From positions 1-29,152 of the forward strand of contig WQVS01000003.1 of assembly GCA_009785705.1 (NCBI GenBank): 29,152 bases of DNA, given 5' to 3'. This document shows, in pieces, positions 26,560 to 29,152 of this stretch (its first letter is position 1; the number at the start of each line of letters is the position of its first letter). Both the position numbers and the translations under genes were made by a program. The notes beneath the pieces are model-generated. The model searched no databases. It was given only the letters and a program-made list of their open reading frames with translations, and was not told where the DNA came from. This stretch comes from Coriobacteriia bacterium (GTDB lineage Bacteria; Actinomycetota; Coriobacteriia; WRKU01; WQUG01).

Positions 26560-27288
26560 ATGAGAAATCCATTTTATAGCCGTCAAATAATACAGCTTGT
26601 TGATGCCTTCTGTGAGGTAGATATGGCTGTTGATAAAATCGAGCGAGCTAAAGGCACCGCAGAGCATTGGCAGCTCAAAGAGGTCTCTGAAAGGCTAGAA
26701 ATTTTATTATCGATGGTAGACACTATTTCTCTACCAGGATTTGCCCAGCGGGCCGGTAGGGATGTGGGAGATTTTTTCTATCTCTTTCAATTTTTGGTTA
26801 AATCTGCGCTGGAATCTTCTTCAGATAGACCTTTACCAACGGTTCGTGAGGCGCGCAAATATGACGCAAATCCTTTTGAAAATTCGATACACTTGAATGC
26901 GGACAAGCTTGAAGAGGTGCTCGTTTACCGAGAAAAGGCTCGAGAAACTTTGCGCAAGCCTGCTAAAACCTACGGACAATCATGCGAAAGAACCTTTGTC
27001 TTACCTTCTGCAGAGGAAATTGAAGAAATGAGACAGGACACTGTTGAAGATGTCCGCCAGGCAAGCAGAGAGGCTAAGAGGGCTCAAGAGGCACAAAAAA
27101 TAGAAGCTGCCCAGAAGAAAGAGTCCAAACAAGCCGCCGGGCAAGAACAAGAGCCTAAGCCGCCCAAACAAAGACCTAAACAAAAGCCAAAGAAGGAAAG
27201 AGAATGGACGGAACTCGAGGTGACTTTCGCAGATATCAGTAGTGAAAGCAGAAGCGAAACCAATGACGAGGATTTGAGTAGTTCTTAA
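26560..27288 (+). CDS. Unknown charged protein with disordered basic C-terminal tail
   Basis: A 242-residue protein that I do not recognise. Residues 1-150 are mixed helical with a hydrophobic patch (DVGDFFYLFQFLVKSALES, about 68-86). From about 155 to 210 it is Lys/Glu/Gln-rich (coiled-coil-like EAKRAQEAQKIEAAQKKESK, then Pro/Lys-rich KPPKQRPKQKPKK), ending in a Ser/acidic tail. No signal peptide or membrane helix. It lies between rlmKL and purE on the same strand. A nucleic acid- or envelope-associated role is possible, but not supported by a motif. Confidence 0.7.
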   Translation: MRNPFYSRQIIQLVDAFCEVDMAVDKIERAKGTAEHWQLKEVSERLEILLSMVDTISLPGFAQRAGRDVGDFFYLFQFLVKSALESSSDRPLPTVREARKYDANPFENSIHLNADKLEEVLVYREKARETLRKPAKTYGQSCERTFVLPSAEEIEEMRQDTVEDVRQASREAKRAQEAQKIEAAQKKESKQAAGQEQEPKPPKQRPKQKPKKEREWTELEVTFADISSESRSETNDEDLSSS

Positions 27289-27290
27289 GC

Positions 27291-27296
27291 TATACT
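27291..27296 (+). promoter_or_regulatory. Possible purE promoter -10
   Basis: TATACT starts just after the previous stop codon, 30 bases before the purE ATG. No good -35 at the right distance; TTGAGT at 27274 is too close. Confidence 0.35.
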
Positions 27297-27320
27297 TGTT
27301 ACTTTGATTGAGGGAGGACT

Positions 27321-27833
27321 ATGAAGCGCAACTTTGCCGTATCCGATACTCCACTTGTGGGGGTCATTATGGGCAGCAAGTCAGACTTGCCCACAATGCA
27401 AGAGGCCATCAATATATTAGAAGAATTAGAAATCTCTTATGAGGCTCAGGTTGTGTCTGCGCACAGAACCCCTGACCTAATGTTTGAATACAGCAAGAGT
27501 GCCCGCGACCGTGGTCTTAAGGTCATTATTGCAGGGGCTGGGGGAGCAGCCCATCTGCCTGGCATGGTTGCCTCTAAGACAACTCTGCCCGTTATAGGCG
27601 TTCCTGTACAATCAAAAGCCCTGAACGGAATGGATTCTCTACTCTCTATTGCGCAAATGCCCGGCGGTATTCCCGTAGCAACAGTAGCCATTGGCACAGC
27701 GGGCGCAAAGAATGCTGGATTACTTGCAGCATCAATTCTTAGCACCACCAACAATGAGATTTCCCAAAAACTTGAGACTTATCGCAAAAATATGACCGAT
27801 ACCGTACTAGAAAGTAGCGACTTGAATGACTAA
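27321..27833 (+). CDS. purE: N5-carboxyaminoimidazole ribonucleotide mutase, PurE class I
   Basis: Converts N5-CAIR to CAIR in purine synthesis. 170 residues. Seen: VIMGSKSDLPTM at the start, SAHRTP, IAGAGGAAHLPGM, GVPVQSKALNGMDSLLSIAQMPGG, and AIGTAGAKNAGLLA, the class I pattern. The neighbouring purK supports the N5-CAIR route. GGGAGG lies before the ATG. The gene overlaps purK by eight bases. Confidence 0.96.
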   Translation: MKRNFAVSDTPLVGVIMGSKSDLPTMQEAINILEELEISYEAQVVSAHRTPDLMFEYSKSARDRGLKVIIAGAGGAAHLPGMVASKTTLPVIGVPVQSKALNGMDSLLSIAQMPGGIPVATVAIGTAGAKNAGLLAASILSTTNNEISQKLETYRKNMTDTVLESSDLND

Positions 27834-28983
27834 AATAATTCTTCCCTCTGCATCTGGAACAACTATTGGCATCATTGGTGGTGGCCAATTGGGGCGCATG
27901 ATGGCTCTCTCTGCTCGCCAGATGGGTTATAAGGTTGCTGTATTGGAGCCAGGCATTGATTCACCTACAGCTCAAATTGCTGACATTGAAATCAATGCTG
28001 CCTATGACGATAAGGTTGCATTGGAAGAATTGCTGACAGTCTCTGATGTAGTTACCTATGAATTTGAAAATATTCCCTATGCAGCAATCAAGGAAGTAGT
28101 CGAGGCAGACTTTGGCTATTTGCCACAGGGACATCGACCTTTAGAGATTACGCAAAATCGTTTAAGAGAGAAGACCTCTGCTGTTCAGTGCGGCTTTGGG
28201 ACAGCTCCCTTCGCTGATGTGAGTGATGAAGCAAAGCTGCGCGCAGCACTTGTAGATATTGCTTATCCGTCGATTTTAAAGACTGTGAGTGGTGGTTATG
28301 ACGGAAAAGGTCAGTGGAGGCTAAAGTCAGAAGCCGATTTGCCAGAAGCTCTTGAGGTGATTCAGAATGCAAAGTGCATTCTAGAAGGCTTTGTACCCTT
28401 CGATAAGGAAATTTCAGTTATTGCGGTTCGCAGCACAAAGGGTGAAGTCAAGACTTTTCCTGTTTTTGAAAATGATCATGCAAATGGAATACTGCATTTG
28501 ACCAGTATCCCTGCAGACATATCGGACGAACTTGATGCAAAGGCCCATGAACTAGCACGAGATTTTATTGAGCAACTCGATCTAGTGGGTACTTTAGCTA
28601 TAGAGATGTTCGTTGTTGGCGATGAGCTATTGATTAATGAGATGGCACCACGACCTCATAACTCAGGTCATCTAACTATAGACGCTTGCAACGTTTCACA
28701 ATTTGAACAACATGTACGCGCGATTTGCGGTCTGCCTTTGATTGAGCCAGAAATAGTTCGTCCTGCTGTGATGGTAAACCTCTTGGGGCAACATGTCGAC
28801 TACACCTTAGAACAATGGCAGAGACCAGAATTCGCCAACGGAAACCTGCACTTATACGGCAAGGACAAAAACGTGCGTGACAGAAAGGTCGGACATATTA
28901 CTTTCTGCGCCGAGGGCTGCCCTGGAGACACTGCAGAACTTCAAAGGACAGTTAATTTCTTCCTGGCAGACTTCCCTGAATAA
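27826..28983 (+). CDS. purK: N5-carboxyaminoimidazole ribonucleotide synthetase
   Basis: ATP-grasp ligase that makes N5-CAIR from AIR, bicarbonate and ATP, for the PurE next to it. 385 residues, the usual length. Seen: the N-terminal IGIIGGGQLGRMMALSARQMGYKV, YEFENI, KTVSGGYDGKGQ, EGFVPFDKEISVIAVRS, and NEMAPRPHNSGH. The start overlaps the end of purE, so they are probably translated together. Confidence 0.96.
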   Translation: MTKIILPSASGTTIGIIGGGQLGRMMALSARQMGYKVAVLEPGIDSPTAQIADIEINAAYDDKVALEELLTVSDVVTYEFENIPYAAIKEVVEADFGYLPQGHRPLEITQNRLREKTSAVQCGFGTAPFADVSDEAKLRAALVDIAYPSILKTVSGGYDGKGQWRLKSEADLPEALEVIQNAKCILEGFVPFDKEISVIAVRSTKGEVKTFPVFENDHANGILHLTSIPADISDELDAKAHELARDFIEQLDLVGTLAIEMFVVGDELLINEMAPRPHNSGHLTIDACNVSQFEQHVRAICGLPLIEPEIVRPAVMVNLLGQHVDYTLEQWQRPEFANGNLHLYGKDKNVRDRKVGHITFCAEGCPGDTAELQRTVNFFLADFPE

Positions 28984-29006
28984 GGCTAAGGCAGGGGAGT
29001 ACATCC

Positions 29007-29152
29007 ATGTCCAATAAGCCGGCTAATGACTTAACTATACAAGTCACAAAAAATGCCAAGATGACACTTCTGCTTCTGGCATTTATCTCTGGTGCGATTG
29101 CCTATAGCACCGCAAACTTTTTTGGGATAGAAGATTGGCTGGCAACTGTTGT
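29007..29152 (+). CDS. Start of a membrane protein cut by the window edge
   Basis: An ATG at 29007 has GGGGAG ten bases upstream and opens 48 codons to the window end. The protein starts with a polar stretch (MSNKPANDLTIQVTKNAKM) and then a hydrophobic helix (about residues 20-38). It lies 23 bases after purK, so it is probably in the same operon. Function unknown. Confidence 0.6.
   Translation, partial: MSNKPANDLTIQVTKNAKMTLLLLAFISGAIAYSTANFFGIEDWLATV

Overview
The window is an ordinary bacterial chromosome segment of moderate G+C with mostly co-oriented, tightly packed genes. It looks Gram-positive, possibly Coriobacteriia or another actinobacterial line. The support for this is a PyrR-controlled pyr operon with a pyrK/pyrD class 1B pair, a PNPase with an Arg/Gly-rich tail, PspC and LiaF-like envelope proteins, and two promoter-like -10 boxes sitting 6-7 bases before an ATG, which suggests leaderless mRNAs. 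The taxonomic call is inference only.

Layout. Bases 1-3650 are accessory: an FtsX/MacB-like ABC permease with no ATPase beside it, a 560-base gene-poor stretch holding a degenerate 3' half of a tRNA with a CAT anticodon, and an ISLre2/UPF0236-type transposase on the minus strand. Bases 3680-14836 are a complete de novo UMP operon: PyrR attenuator, pyrR, pyrB, pyrC, carA, usp, carB, pyrK, pyrD, pyrF, pyrE. Most junctions overlap or are a few bases apart. An orphan D12-class adenine methyltransferase follows, then two envelope-stress-like membrane proteins behind a promoter with a perfect 10-bp-arm operator palindrome. Two minus-strand genes come next, a small lipoprotein and an OFA-type MFS transporter. 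Then, on the plus strand, come rpsO, pnp, an AqpZ-like aquaporin, a zinc-ribbon/DUF4190 membrane protein, the fused rRNA methyltransferase RlmKL, an unknown charged protein, purE-purK, and the start of a membrane protein cut by the window edge.

The most unusual point is carA. It keeps the CPSase small-chain N-terminal domain and a stretch of the glutaminase domain, but two in-frame gaps remove the nucleophile segment (GICLGHQ-type) and the HPE segment. The encoded protein of 261 residues has no glutaminase active site. A tandem universal stress protein is inserted between this carA and carB, and carB carries a small CxxCxC insertion near the end of its oligomerization domain. Together these suggest a carbamoyl-phosphate synthetase that uses free ammonia, or is fed by another protein, with carA kept as a structural subunit. 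The rest of the pyr pathway has intact motifs, so UMP synthesis is probably functional.
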